A stretch of DNA of 14,894 bases from contig JASHZC010000347.1 in assembly GCA_030042755.1 (NCBI GenBank), positions 1 to 14,894 of the forward strand, written 5' to 3'. Of this stretch, positions 8,468-14,894 are shown one piece after another. Every line of letters starts with the position of its first letter. Position 1 is the stretch's first letter. The position numbers and the translations under genes were made by a program. This DNA is from Vulcanimicrobiota bacterium (GTDB taxonomy: Bacteria; Eremiobacterota; Eremiobacteria; Baltobacterales; Baltobacteraceae). The notes beneath the pieces are model-generated. The model did not search any database. It was given only the letters and a program-made list of their open reading frames with translations, and was not told the DNA's origin.

Positions 8468-9127
8468 CTAGTGATGAGTCCCACGGCTCATCCGCCGCAA
8501 AAAGCCGCGCAACGCAAATTGCGCATCCCAGCGTTTCAGATCGCCTTCACGCATGGCGATCGCTTCGATTGCGGCGCGCGCTCGAGACGGCGCGGCTTCG
8601 CACACATCTTGCCACGTACGATCCATATAGAAAACGTCGGCAGAACGAGCGATCATCGAATCGCTCTCGACCCGCTCGATCAAGCCACGCCGCCGCGCGA
8701 GCCAACAGACGTAACGGACGTTGACAAGCGCCACGCTCAAGGCCTGCTGGGTTTGCGGATGCGTCAATACGGCAACCTCATCGTCGCCATCGATGACGCC
8801 GCGCGCGTACCATTTCGCGATCGTGCCGAGGGGTACGAACCCAAACGGTGCGCACTCCGCAGCGCGCAGCGCCCCCATGCTCGACGCTCCGAACATGTGC
8901 GCGAGCTTGGTCGCCGCATAACATTCCTTCGGCGATGGAGCGAGGTCGTGATGAAAGACGCCGTCGATCAAGAGAACGGCGTCATACGCGTGTGCAGCGC
9001 GCTCGACGTCACCGCGCGCCGCCGGCGGCAAAAACGAAACGTCCTCGCAAGCCGTACGATCTTGCGGTGGCAGCGATGGTCCCGCAAAAACCGCTAGCGA
9101 TACGCGGTGAGCGTGCACGCGCCGCAC
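8468..9127 (-). CDS. TfuA-like protein (YcaO partner)
   Basis: 219 residues carrying the TfuA core, named from the trifolitoxin locus: FAGPSLPP near the N-terminus, PPAARGD (34-40), LLIDGVFHH (52-60), KECYAATKLA, GASSMGALRAAE (80-91), DGDDEVAVLTH (113-123) and LVNVR. TfuA proteins act with YcaO enzymes in thioamide formation, shown for methyl-coenzyme M reductase thioglycine and implicated in thioviridamide-type peptides; they are thought to help deliver sulfur (family knowledge). GTG 9127 is the earliest start, since a TAA sits directly before it; GTG 9118 is the alternative. Neither has a Shine-Dalgarno of its own. The only good one (AGGTGA at 9152-9147) serves a 16-codon reading frame that overlaps this start, so translation may be coupled. 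The stop lies one base before the methyltransferase ATG. Confidence 0.9.
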   Translation of the reverse strand: MRRVHAHRVSLAVFAGPSLPPQDRTACEDVSFLPPAARGDVERAAHAYDAVLLIDGVFHHDLAPSPKECYAATKLAHMFGASSMGALRAAECAPFGFVPLGTIAKWYARGVIDGDDEVAVLTHPQTQQALSVALVNVRYVCWLARRRGLIERVESDSMIARSADVFYMDRTWQDVCEAAPSRARAAIEAIAMREGDLKRWDAQFALRGFLRRMSRGTHH

Positions 9128-9162
9128 TTAGCGGACGCGCGCATGCTCACCTGTAATCCTGG

Positions 9163-9312
9163 CTAGGGGTAGGCTGATGCAGACGGCGAGGGACTCGGCG
9201 TCGGCGTCATCTGAGGCGAGGTAGTTTGCGTCTGCGCATTTGCTGCTATGCCTGCGCCCAGGATCGTCGCAAACACGGCCGCAACGGCGACACGTTTTAG
9301 GAGTAGCTGCAT
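9163..9312 (-). CDS. 49-residue secreted Pro/Ser/Thr-rich peptide
   Basis: A short reading frame with a clear Sec signal peptide: MQLLLKR, a hydrophobic core (VAVAAVFATILGAGIA) and an ANA-Q signal peptidase I site after residue 26. The mature part would be only 23 residues, beginning QTQTTSPQM and ending in a TPTPSPSPSASAYP tail. The nearby channel protein also has an ANA-Q site, which supports a real export signal. No Shine-Dalgarno stands out; a hairpin ends directly at the start codon. The stop is 35 bases before the TfuA start on the same strand, so it may be the first gene of the operon. The tail has Ser/Thr but no Cys, and a Sec signal is not typical of a modified-peptide leader, so it is a weaker precursor candidate than the 100-residue protein. 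It may simply be a small exported protein. Confidence 0.6.
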   Translation of the reverse strand: MQLLLKRVAVAAVFATILGAGIAANAQTQTTSPQMTPTPSPSPSASAYP

Positions 9313-9333
9313 GCCGTCGGTTTACCCGACGAC
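9313..9333. promoter_or_regulatory. Hairpin abutting the start codon of the 49-residue peptide gene
   Basis: On the minus strand GTCGTCGG, a five-base GTAAA loop and CCGACGGC form an eight-pair stem (one T-G pair) that ends directly at the ATG at 9312. No T-run follows on either strand, so it does not look like an intrinsic terminator for the channel gene. It could hide the translation start of the small peptide gene, or be chance in GC-rich DNA. Confidence 0.35.
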
Positions 9334-9342
9334 GCGCAACAT

Positions 9343-9374
9343 TAACGCGTTAGACGCCCGCTTCCTTGCGTCAA
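9343..9374 (-). promoter_or_regulatory. Possible promoter with overlapping palindrome upstream of the peptide/TfuA operon
   Basis: Reading the minus strand, TTGACG (9374-9369) is a good -35 hexamer. Sixteen bases later TAACGC (9352-9347) sits where a -10 would be, though it matches the consensus poorly. That hexamer is half of TAACGCGTTA (9343-9352), a perfect ten-base palindrome that could be an operator. The spot lies just beyond the channel-gene stop and about 30 bases before the peptide gene, where a promoter for the operon would be expected. Tentative. Confidence 0.3.
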
Positions 9375-10916
9375 TTACGTGGGGTCGGGACTCGCTTGCG
9401 GCGGCGGAACGAACGGAGCGGCTGGATCGATTCCGAGTCCGATGCCGGCCTTTGCGAAGGCCTCGATTGCGCGCAGGTTGATTTCGCGACGCAATGCGAA
9501 CTGACGCATCGGTGCCGTGCGTATCACGGCGCGAATCAGGATGCCGTTACGCGACATGCCCTCGACGCCGATCCACTCCACAGGTTCGATCACGGCGTCG
9601 CGCCATGCCGGGTCCTCTTTGAGTCCATCGAGCGTTTCACGAAGCACGTCCATCGCCTTACGGACGTCGGCGGTTGCCTCGATCGAGACGCGATAATCGA
9701 TCCGCGACCAGCTTCGCGACGAATTCACCACTTGCGTTACCGAGCTATGGGGAATGGTGATGAGATTGCCTTTACCGTCGCGCACTTGTACGACGCGCAG
9801 AGTAAAGTGCTCGACCACGCCGTTATATTCACCGATCATCACGAAGTCGCCGACGACATATTGATCTTCGAACAGCACGAGCAGACCGTTGAGGAAATCG
9901 CGCACGAGCGTTTGTGCGGCGAAACCGATGGCAAGCGCCGCAATGCCGCCGATCGTTACGACCGAGGCGATTGGAATCTCGAGCGCGGAGAGCGTCGCCA
10001 GCGCTGCAGCGAAAAAGACGACGAATCGCTTGAACCCGACGAGCGCTCGCGACAGCGTCGGTACTCGCAGCAGATAGCGCGCCTGTTGTCCGGGAGCGAC
10101 GCCAACCCACGCCCACGCGCGAGCCGTCTGATGAATCACGATCCCGAGCAAGACGTCGAGCACGGCGGCCGTTAGCCACACGAGCGCGACGCGCCCCGCG
10201 GCGCGAAGGATGAATTGTCCGTAGCCAACCGTCTGCGGAAATAAGAGCAAGGCATACGTCACGGCACCGAGCCAAACGAATGCGATTGCCCAGGCTACGA
10301 ACGCGGCAACGACGCGATTGCCCAGCAGGCGGAAAAGGAGCAGACCGATCGCGGTCAGCACGACGAGAACGACGGCGACCCGCGCGATCAAGGCCGCGTT
10401 CCGATGAATCGACGCGGGCTGGCGTCGCTCGAGCGCAGCAACGAGCGCCGCTTGCAACAAGCCTTGCCACTGTGCGGCGAGCTCGGCTGAAGACATGTCG
10501 TTGTGACGCGCGTCTTCTGCCGTTACGGTCAGGATGGGCAGTGGATTTTTGTGGTGTTCGTCGCTCGCGACGAGCGCATATTCAGAGCTCTCCTGCTCGA
10601 CGGATACCTTGAAGGTTCTCGGATCGTAGATCGTCGTTTCGCGATCCGGATCGACGGCAAGGATCTGCGCGATTGCGCCGCTGATCAAGAAAATTCGCGT
10701 GGCAATGGGCGTCGCGCCGGGCGGCGGGCTGGCGAGCGCCGCCACTCGGATTACCGGCTGGCCGTCGACCATGACCGGCGCAGTCTCGAACAGAGGCTGG
10801 TGGGCGGCCGGGCTGGCCGAAAGTCCGGGGACGAGTTGCGCGTTCGCCGGAGCGTTCGCTACGCTGCAAATCGTCGCAGCCAACACGGGTATTAAGAGAT
10901 AACGGAGAGAACGCAT
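9375..10916 (-). CDS. MscS-type mechanosensitive ion channel with periplasmic domain
   Basis: 513 residues, longer than plain MscS (about 290). It has a signal peptide ([20 protein letters not shown], then an ANA-Q site after residue 27) and a periplasmic region to about 170. Membrane helices follow at about 178-197, 203-226, 240-262 and 298-312. The pore helix is at about 318-350 (the Gly/Ala-rich [15 protein letters not shown] stretch, then [17 protein letters not shown]), followed by the MscS beta domain ([17 protein letters not shown], then [17 protein letters not shown]). It should relieve turgor after osmotic downshock. ATG 10916 is used: it begins the signal peptide and has GGAAGG two bases upstream. 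ATG 10934 would add six residues and collide with the nadA start. The longer open frame to 11102 runs antisense through nadA and is not real coding. It ends just upstream of the small peptide gene. Confidence 0.9.
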   Translation of the reverse strand: MRSLRYLLIPVLAATICSVANAPANAQLVPGLSASPAAHQPLFETAPVMVDGQPVIRVAALASPPPGATPIATRIFLISGAIAQILAVDPDRETTIYDPRTFKVSVEQESSEYALVASDEHHKNPLPILTVTAEDARHNDMSSAELAAQWQGLLQAALVAALERRQPASIHRNAALIARVAVVLVVLTAIGLLLFRLLGNRVVAAFVAWAIAFVWLGAVTYALLLFPQTVGYGQFILRAAGRVALVWLTAAVLDVLLGIVIHQTARAWAWVGVAPGQQARYLLRVPTLSRALVGFKRFVVFFAAALATLSALEIPIASVVTIGGIAALAIGFAAQTLVRDFLNGLLVLFEDQYVVGDFVMIGEYNGVVEHFTLRVVQVRDGKGNLITIPHSSVTQVVNSSRSWSRIDYRVSIEATADVRKAMDVLRETLDGLKEDPAWRDAVIEPVEWIGVEGMSRNGILIRAVIRTAPMRQFALRREINLRAIEAFAKAGIGLGIDPAAPFVPPPQASPDPT

Positions 10917-10918
10917 CG

Positions 10919-10929
10919 CCTTCCAAGGA
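10919..10929. promoter_or_regulatory. Back-to-back ribosome binding sites between mscS-type gene and nadA
   Basis: CCTTCCAAGGA contains GGAAGG on the minus strand (two bases before ATG 10916) and AAGGA on the plus strand (three bases before ATG 10933). The two divergent starts are only 16 bases apart, so each promoter must lie inside the other gene's 5' coding region. Spacings are shorter than ideal. Confidence 0.4.
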
Positions 10930-10932
10930 TTC

Positions 10933-11973
10933 ATGACCATCACCGATCTCACCCTCACTGCTGACGTCGAGCGTGAAACAGCGCCGATATTCGAACGCGT
11001 TGCCAATGTGATCCCACGCGTCGAATGGCCGTTGCACGCTCCGTACGTGGCCGCAATCAACCGTCTCAAGCGCGAACGCAACGCGGTCATTTTGGCGCAC
11101 AACTATCAGGTGCCGGAGATCTATCACACCGTTGCCGATATCGTAGGTGATTCGCTCGCGCTTGCGATGCAAGCCGCGAAGACCGACGCCGACGTCATCG
11201 TGCTTTGCGGCGTGCATTTCATGGCTGAGACTGCGAAGTTGGTAAACCCAGAAAAGATCGTACTCGTTCCCGATCTTCGCGCCGGCTGTTCGCTCGCCGA
11301 ATCGATAACGGCTGAAGACGTGCGTTTGCTACGCGAACGCTATCCAGGCGTTCCGGTCGTGACCTACGTGAACACGTCGGCAGCCGTAAAGGCGGAATCC
11401 GATATTTGCGTAACCAGCGGCAACGCCGTCGAGATCGTCGAAGCGCTTCAGGTCCCGCGCGTGATCTTTCTGCCCGATGAATATCTCGCGAAGTACGTAG
11501 CGTCCAAGACCACCACGGAGATCATCGCGTGGAAGGGACACTGCGAAGTGCACGAACGCTTCACCGGTTCGGACATCCGTAAATTCCGCGAAGGCGATCC
11601 GCGACTGGTCGTTATCGCGCATCCGGAGTGCCCACCCGACGTGCTCGCCGAAGCCGACTACGTCGGATCGACGCACGGCATGGTCGATTACGTTGCCCTT
11701 CGACAGGCTCAGGGTGACAAAGCCGGTGCGCCGCGCGTACTGCTTGTCACCGAATGCTCGATGGCCGACAACGTGTCGGGAACGTTTCCGAGCGTCGAGT
11801 TCGTGCGTCCGTGCAATCTCTGTCCGCACATGAAACGCAACACGCTGCCGAAGGTTTTGCACAGCCTCGAGACCTTGGAGTACGAAGTTACCGTCGATCC
11901 GGCCATCGCGCAGCGCGCTCGCGCAGCCGTAGAGCGCATGCTCGAGTTCAGCCGAGCGCGGCGAGCGTCATGA
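10933..11973 (+). CDS. nadA: Quinolinate synthase A
   Basis: 346 residues. A [4Fe-4S] enzyme that condenses iminoaspartate with dihydroxyacetone phosphate to give quinolinate, the second step of de novo NAD synthesis. Visible signatures are [20 protein letters not shown] (55-73), [16 protein letters not shown] (91-106), [42 protein letters not shown] (202-210), HPECP and [11 protein letters not shown] (294-304). Cluster ligands should be C92, C204 and C294 or C297 by family position. Between [10 protein letters not shown] and the VTECSM strand, the protein carries an extra segment, [12 protein letters not shown] (255-266), encoded by a repeat-like DNA stretch; it falls in a loop region, so function is probably kept. 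AAGGA lies just before the ATG. The TGA stop overlaps the nadB ATG. Confidence 0.97.
   Translation: MTITDLTLTADVERETAPIFERVANVIPRVEWPLHAPYVAAINRLKRERNAVILAHNYQVPEIYHTVADIVGDSLALAMQAAKTDADVIVLCGVHFMAETAKLVNPEKIVLVPDLRAGCSLAESITAEDVRLLRERYPGVPVVTYVNTSAAVKAESDICVTSGNAVEIVEALQVPRVIFLPDEYLAKYVASKTTTEIIAWKGHCEVHERFTGSDIRKFREGDPRLVVIAHPECPPDVLAEADYVGSTHGMVDYVALRQAQGDKAGAPRVLLVTECSMADNVSGTFPSVEFVRPCNLCPHMKRNTLPKVLHSLETLEYEVTVDPAIAQRARAAVERMLEFSRARRAS
11697..11722. repeat. Short dispersed-repeat-like insertion inside nadA
   Basis: The stretch CTTCGACAGGCTCAGGGTGA (11698-11717) and its flanks match, from memory, one arm of a short repeat scattered through many high-GC bacterial genomes. When translated it gives LRQAQGD-type peptides, or LSLSKG on the other strand. 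Both readings occur here: ALRQAQGDK in nadA, and VTLSLSKG antisense. It lengthens a loop of NadA by about eight to ten residues without breaking the frame. Only one arm is present. Confidence 0.55.
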
Positions 11974-13490
11974 TCGTTCATCGCGCCGGGGTTGTCGTTG
12001 TCGGCGCCGGAATTGCGGGCCTGATGGCCGCGCTCAAACTGGCGCCGACGCCGGTGTCCGTGCTCTGCAAACGGCGGCTCGGCCGCGGTGCTGCAACCGA
12101 TTGGGCGCAGGGCGGTATCGCAGCGGCGCTCGGCGCCGACGACTCGCCGTCGCTGCACGCCATCGACACACAGCGCGCCGGTGCCGGCATCAGCGACGCG
12201 CGCATCGTCAACATTCTAACGAGCGACGCGCCCGCGCGCATCGAAGAATTACTCGAACTTGGGGCTGCATTCGACCGTAACGAAACGGGCGAGCTGGCAC
12301 TCGGGCGCGAAGCCGCGCACCAGCGACGCCGCATCGTGAAGGCCGGCGGCGACGCGACCGGTCACGAGATTCTCAAGACGCTCATCGCAGCGGTGCGCGA
12401 AACGCCGTCAATCGAGATTGTAGAAAACGTAACCGCCGACGACATCATCGTGCAAGACGGCCGCGTCGCGGGCGTATACGCGCACGAGAATGCCGGCGGA
12501 GCGCATGCATATCTCGCGCACGCCGTCGTGCTTGCGACCGGCGGGATCGGGCGCCTATATCGCTACACGACCAATCCGGTCGAAGCGACCGGCGACGGCA
12601 TCGCAATGGCTGCACGCGCGGGCGCAACGCTCGCGGACATGGAGTTCGTGCAGTTTCACCCGACCGCGCTTGCAATCGGCAAGGATCCGATGCCCCTCGT
12701 AACGGAAGCGGTGCGCGGCGAAGGCGCAGTGCTCGTCAACGATCTTGGCGAGCGGTTCATGCTCGCGATTGCGGCCGATGCCGAGCTTGCACCGCGCGAC
12801 GTCGTGGCCCGCGCGATCTTCGAGCAACTGCAACGCGGGCGTCTGGTCGGATTGGATGCTCGTGCAGCAATCGGCGCGGCCTTTCCACACGAGTTTCCGA
12901 CCGTCTTCGGCTTCTGCCAAAGCGCCGGAATCGACCCGCGCACCGCGCGCATTCCGGTCGCGCCCGCGGCGCACTATCACATGGGCGGCGTCGCGGTCGA
13001 CGAGTGGGGCCGCGCTTCGCTCGAAGGCTTATGGGCATGCGGCGAAGCTAGTGCGACAGGCGTGCACGGCGCAAATCGCCTCGCGAGCAACTCGCTCCTT
13101 GAGGCGCTCGTGTACGGGTCGCGCGTCGCCGAAAACATTGCGCTATCGCCCGATCGCGTTTTCAACGATCCGCAGCCGCGCGCGTACCGTGTAGAACCTG
13201 AAGCGGCCGAGCATCAAGCTACCAGCGACTTGCGCAACGTGATGTACGCTAATGTCGGCTTGGTGCGTAACGAACTTGGCTTGCGCGAAGCGCTTTCGCG
13301 CATCGGCAACCTCGAGCGTGATTTTCCGCACGCCGCCAACGAATTGCGCAATCTCCTCATCGTCGGGCGATTGATCGCCGAAGCCGCACTCGCGCGCGAG
13401 GAGAGCCGCGGCAGCCATCACCGTACCGACTATCCGGCGAGCGACGACGCACTTGCAAAGCGTTCCTTCACGCGCCTTGTCAACGCTTAA
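11970..13490 (+). CDS. nadB: L-aspartate oxidase
   Basis: 506 residues. FAD enzyme oxidising L-aspartate to iminoaspartate, the substrate handed to NadA. It has an N-terminal dinucleotide-binding motif [14 protein letters not shown] (8-21) and the flavin/substrate loop [13 protein letters not shown] (42-54). [33 protein letters not shown] (with R249), HYHMGGV (H335/H337) and [17 protein letters not shown] (R370) follow. The His and two Arg correspond by position to active-site residues known in E. coli NadB. The C-terminal helical domain ends with the family's SHHRTDYP signature. ATG 11970 overlaps the nadA stop as ATGA, so the two are translationally coupled. The same frame runs open upstream to 11754 inside nadA, which is not coding for NadB. 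Confidence 0.97.
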   Translation: MIVHRAGVVVVGAGIAGLMAALKLAPTPVSVLCKRRLGRGAATDWAQGGIAAALGADDSPSLHAIDTQRAGAGISDARIVNILTSDAPARIEELLELGAAFDRNETGELALGREAAHQRRRIVKAGGDATGHEILKTLIAAVRETPSIEIVENVTADDIIVQDGRVAGVYAHENAGGAHAYLAHAVVLATGGIGRLYRYTTNPVEATGDGIAMAARAGATLADMEFVQFHPTALAIGKDPMPLVTEAVRGEGAVLVNDLGERFMLAIAADAELAPRDVVARAIFEQLQRGRLVGLDARAAIGAAFPHEFPTVFGFCQSAGIDPRTARIPVAPAAHYHMGGVAVDEWGRASLEGLWACGEASATGVHGANRLASNSLLEALVYGSRVAENIALSPDRVFNDPQPRAYRVEPEAAEHQATSDLRNVMYANVGLVRNELGLREALSRIGNLERDFPHAANELRNLLIVGRLIAEAALAREESRGSHHRTDYPASDDALAKRSFTRLVNA

Positions 13491-14331
13491 GCCGAGCCGG
13501 CTCATCGTCGAGCCGCTCGTACGCGCCGCACTGCTGGAGGATCTTGCGCACGGTAGCGATCTCACGACCGACGCGATCGTTCCACCGGAATTGCACGCGA
13601 CGGCACGGATCGTTTCGCGGGCCGACGGTGTCATTGCGGGCTTGGATGCAGCGCTGATCACGTTCGACCTGCTCGAACCCGGAGCGACGACGGTAAGCGC
13701 GATCGTTGCGGACGGTGGCGTTGTAACACCTGGCGCGGTCGTCGCCGAACTGCGCGGTCCGGCCGGCGTTCTGCTTACCGGCGAACGAACGATGTTGAAT
13801 CTGCTCTGCCGGCTATCCGGGATCGCGACCGCTACGCGTCGTCTTGTCGACGCCGTTGCCGGCACGCGCGCGCACGTGGTCGACACGCGCAAAACCACAT
13901 CCGGTTTGCGCGTGCTCGAAAAGTACGCCGTGCGTTGCGGTGGCGGCAGCAACCACCGCTTCGGTCTCGACGATGCGGTGCTCATCAAGGACAATCATCT
14001 CGCGCTCGCCGGTTCCATTCACGCTGCCGTAGCGCGCGTACGCGAACGCGCGGGACACATGGTGAAGATCGAAGTCGAAGTGGACACGCTCGATCAGCTC
14101 CGCGAGGCGCTGCGCGAGCCGATCGATGCCGTGCTGCTCGACAACATGAAGCCGGCGATGCTGACAGAAGCCGTCCGCATCGTCGGGGGCGAGGTTCTCA
14201 CCGAAGCCAGCGGCGGCATTCGCCCGGAAACGATCGCTGCCGTCGCCGCAAGCGGCGTTGATCTCATCTCAATCGGGTGGCTCACCCACAGCGCACCCGC
14301 TCTCGATCTAGGACTCGATATCGCGGTTTAG
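13477..14331 (+). CDS. nadC: Nicotinate-nucleotide pyrophosphorylase (carboxylating)
   Basis: 284 residues. Converts quinolinate and phosphoribosyl pyrophosphate to nicotinate mononucleotide, third step of the pathway. Motifs are EDLAHGSDLTTDAI (21-34), GERTMLNLLCRLSGIAT (102-118), DTRKTTSGLR (136-145), CGGGSNHRFGLDDAVLIKDNH (around 154-174), IEVEVDT (198-204), LLDNM (220-224), EASGGI (243-248) and SIGWLTHS (265-272). The usual Pro of TRKTTPGLR is Ser here. The start is uncertain: no ATG or GTG exists in the right place. TTG 13477 gives a normal-length protein and overlaps the nadB end by 14 bases; TTG 13453 would add eight residues. Neither has a clear Shine-Dalgarno, so coupling to nadB is likely. 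The stop overlaps the convergent Spy-like gene by four bases. Confidence 0.95.
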   Translation: MSTLKPSRLIVEPLVRAALLEDLAHGSDLTTDAIVPPELHATARIVSRADGVIAGLDAALITFDLLEPGATTVSAIVADGGVVTPGAVVAELRGPAGVLLTGERTMLNLLCRLSGIATATRRLVDAVAGTRAHVVDTRKTTSGLRVLEKYAVRCGGGSNHRFGLDDAVLIKDNHLALAGSIHAAVARVRERAGHMVKIEVEVDTLDQLREALREPIDAVLLDNMKPAMLTEAVRIVGGEVLTEASGGIRPETIAAVAASGVDLISIGWLTHSAPALDLGLDIAV

Positions 14332-14852
14332 CGGTGAGGCGGTCCGCCGCCGAAGCGACCCATCGGCATTCCGCGGCCGCCGCCGCTGGCAACCATCAGC
14401 AGAATCCCGCCTGCAGTCGGTGCCTTATGCGGGCGGTGGCTGTGCATCGGACGCGGTGCGCCGCTAGCCTTGGGCCAGGGATGCGCAGCGCGCATTTGAG
14501 CCATCATCGATTTCATTTGGTCCGCAAACTGCTTTGCGTCGTTCAGTATCGCGGTTTTCTCGCCCGATGAAAGAGCGCCGTCGAGCTGAGCGACCGCCGC
14601 GCGGCGGTCGGGGTTGGCCGACACGGCGAGATTCCCGACGACCGACGCGAGCAGCTGCCGGTGCGCCGGCGTCAGCGCGCCCAAGATTTGCGAGCGAAAC
14701 TGCTCGTGGAGCTTGCGCATCTGTTCGAAATTCGCGCGCATTTGTTGGCGCATTTCAGGGGACGGCATGCCGGGATTGCCCGGCGCTTGTTGTGCAGTTG
14801 CAACGGCGGGGATGGCGGTTGCAAGTGCTAGCGTAAGAAGAAGGCGTTTCAT
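14328..14852 (-). CDS. Secreted Spy/CpxP-like protein with Met/His/Gly-rich tail
   Basis: 174 residues. It has a signal peptide (MKRLLLTLALATAIPAVATA, cleavage before QQ). A Met/Gln-rich helical domain follows (MRQQMRANFEQMRKLHEQF, then LGALTPAHRQLLASVV). The LTPAHRQ segment resembles the LTxxQ repeat of Spy/CpxP/ZraP periplasmic chaperones and metal-stress proteins, and a second amphipathic helix leads to DQMKSMMAQM. The C-terminal third is unlike Spy: HSHRPHKAP, then a Gly/Met-rich end with GGGRGMPMGRFGGG. The Met and His suggest metal binding. ATG 14852 is chosen at the start of the signal peptide, with AGGG just upstream; an in-frame GTG at 14870 would add a polar extension. The call is tentative at family level; export is clear. 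Confidence 0.75.
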   Translation of the reverse strand: MKRLLLTLALATAIPAVATAQQAPGNPGMPSPEMRQQMRANFEQMRKLHEQFRSQILGALTPAHRQLLASVVGNLAVSANPDRRAAVAQLDGALSSGEKTAILNDAKQFADQMKSMMAQMRAAHPWPKASGAPRPMHSHRPHKAPTAGGILLMVASGGGRGMPMGRFGGGPPHR

Positions 14853-14894
14853 ACCCTGGTTGTACGACACTGCGGCATGGAATAGGCTGAGAGC

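Noticed and set aside
9366..10175. 269-codon plus-strand frame antisense to the channel gene
   Set aside because: Covers the conserved MscS pore and beta domain on the other strand and looks like random charged sequence.
10890..10895. TATTAA as a -10 box for nadA inside the channel gene
   Set aside because: No acceptable -35 hexamer at the right spacing.

Overview
The window comes from a compact, high-GC bacterial chromosome. Genes abut or overlap, GTG and TTG starts are common, and no rRNA, tRNA, IS element or CRISPR array is visible. The gene style (large ATPase/LuxR regulators, a stand-alone sensor-like domain, small secreted Pro-rich proteins, a complete nadABC block) recalls uncultured soil lineages such as Eremiobacterota/WPS-2. 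That placement is an inference from general resemblance, not a database result.

Layout, left to right: (1) 1-1610, minus strand: an OPT-family oligopeptide transporter cut by the left edge. (2) 1692-6074: a regulator block. A shortened ATPase of the LAL (large ATP-binding LuxR) type lacks its DNA-binding end. It meets, tail to tail, a small minus-strand sensor-like protein that also has no DNA-binding domain. Next to them is a full-length 859-residue LAL regulator with Walker A, Walker B and a C-terminal LuxR helix-turn-helix. (3) 9312-6071, minus strand: a probable peptide-modification operon. In order it holds a 49-residue secreted peptide, a TfuA-like protein, a SAM methyltransferase, a YcaO-family ATP-dependent enzyme, and a 100-residue protein whose charged helical body ends in a short Gly/Val/Cys tail. 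TfuA plus YcaO is the known pairing for backbone thioamide formation, so this is a candidate cluster for a thioamidated (or otherwise YcaO-modified) ribosomal peptide. It is the most interesting part of the window. (4) 10916-9375, minus strand: an MscS-type mechanosensitive channel with a signal peptide and a periplasmic domain. (5) 10933-14331, plus strand: nadA-nadB-nadC, the complete aspartate-to-nicotinate-mononucleotide route to NAD, translationally coupled by overlaps. A short repeat-like insertion lies inside nadA. (6) 14852-14328, minus strand: a secreted Spy/CpxP-like protein with a Met/His/Gly-rich tail.

All three convergent gene pairs overlap by exactly four bases through shared stop codons. 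No gap between genes exceeds about 75 bases once the small genes are counted.
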